Shown here one piece after another: positions 6,273-6,497 of a stretch of 6,497 bases of DNA. The notes below the pieces were generated by a model. That model made no database searches, was not told the DNA's origin, and was given only the letters and a program-made list of their open reading frames with translations. A program made the position numbers and the translations under genes. The stretch's first letter is position 1. Every line of letters begins with the position of its first letter. The stretch comes from CAYJPK01 sp964372035 (lineage in GTDB: Bacteria; Desulfobacterota; Desulfovibrionia; Desulfovibrionales; Desulfovibrionaceae): assembly GCA_964372035.1 (NCBI GenBank), contig CAYJPK010000103.1, positions 1 through 6,497 of the forward strand. The letters are read 5' to 3'.

Positions 6273-6294
6273 ACTAGCTAGTTTTTTAAAAAAC
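6273..6294. repeat. Two overlapping perfect palindromes after the yitT-like gene
   Basis: ACTAGCTAGT (6273-6282) and GTTTTTTAAAAAAC (6281-6294) are each their own reverse complement and share two bases. They lie between the stop codon and the terminator hairpin. No function can be assigned. Confidence 0.4.
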
Positions 6295-6497
6295 ATAAGA
6301 AAAGACGCTCAATTCATTTTTTGAACCGAGCGTCTTTTTTAACATTAGTTCAGAATTTGGACTTAAGGAAGCAATTGCACCGTCTGCAAATTTGATTTGA
6401 GCGCTAGAATCATCGCCTGTTTCAATTATATCAGTACTATATTCGGTACTGAAAAAGTCATTTTTAATGCCTTTTTCTAAAGGCACGCCCACTCCAA
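6286..6497 (-). CDS. FecR-like domain fragment, partial at the window edge and probably truncated
   Basis: The frame enters from the right edge (the codon at 6495-6493 is Gly and the frame is still open), so the GTG at 6492 is probably an internal valine rather than the start. The visible 70 residues include GVPLEKGIKNDFF, DIIETGDDSSAQIKFADG and ASLSPNSELML, the core pattern of a FecR domain, as found in TonB-linked anti-sigma regulators and at the N-terminus of large Desulfovibrio-type surface proteins. After SELML the frame continues only about 14 residues, and its last codons are the terminator hairpin itself, ending at TAA 6286-6288. The second half of the domain is missing and no other frame continues it before the converging yitT-like gene. 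It may be a gene remnant, or a short protein whose end has merged with the terminator. The codons look like those of the neighbours. Confidence 0.5.
   Translation of the reverse strand, partial: GVGVPLEKGIKNDFFSTEYSTDIIETGDDSSAQIKFADGAIASLSPNSELMLKKTLGSKNELSVFSYVF
6300..6340. terminator. Strong bidirectional intrinsic terminator
   Basis: AAAAGACGCTC (6300-6310) pairs with GAGCGTCTTTT (6328-6338) in an 11-bp stem, with a 2x2 mismatch and a further 4-bp TTCA/TGAA stem inside. A T-run (6335-6340) serves the plus strand, and CTTTTCTT on the minus strand serves the converging FecR-like frame. It ends the GAF-yitT transcript. Confidence 0.85.

Overview
The window is AT-rich bacterial chromosome with Gram-negative-type gene content and ordinary housekeeping and transport genes. 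The tandem-GAF protein and the FecR-like fragment recall proteins of Desulfovibrionaceae, and the low G+C would fit a low-GC member such as a Lawsonia relative. That placement is an inference from remembered family resemblance, not a search. No phage, transposase, CRISPR, rRNA or tRNA was seen.

Layout. (1) On the minus strand, 18-1367, is gdhA, a complete hexameric-type glutamate dehydrogenase. It is divergent from the next operon across a 263-bp AT-rich spacer (1368-1630) that holds candidate promoters and inverted repeats. (2) On the plus strand, 1631-4131, is a tightly packed four-gene operon: two adjacent CrcB/FluC fluoride-channel subunits, then YhdT and PanF (sodium/pantothenate symporter). 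The second FluC overlaps YhdT by 17 bp, and YhdT is 3 bp from PanF. The run ends at a good intrinsic terminator (4203-4233). (3) On the plus strand, 4351-6269, is a protein of two GAF domains with no visible output domain, preceded by a near-consensus sigma70 promoter, followed after 77 bp by a YitT/DUF2179 membrane protein. (4) At 6300-6340 is a strong bidirectional terminator. The 3' end of a minus-strand FecR-like reading frame, entering from the right edge, runs through this hairpin and stops after only about half a FecR domain, so it looks truncated.

How they fit together. GdhA links ammonium to glutamate. The two FluC proteins have opposite predicted topologies by the positive-inside rule, so they probably form an obligate antiparallel heterodimer that exports fluoride. 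YhdT-PanF is a well-known gene pair, and PanF imports pantothenate for coenzyme A synthesis. The GAF/YitT pair has no assignable pathway. The octamer TTTTTACA (or its complement) occurs in the upstream region of all three complete transcription units and was not seen in the coding sequence. No single exotic system is evident; the points most worth checking are the FluC pair, the shared octamer, the effector-less tandem-GAF protein and the FecR remnant.
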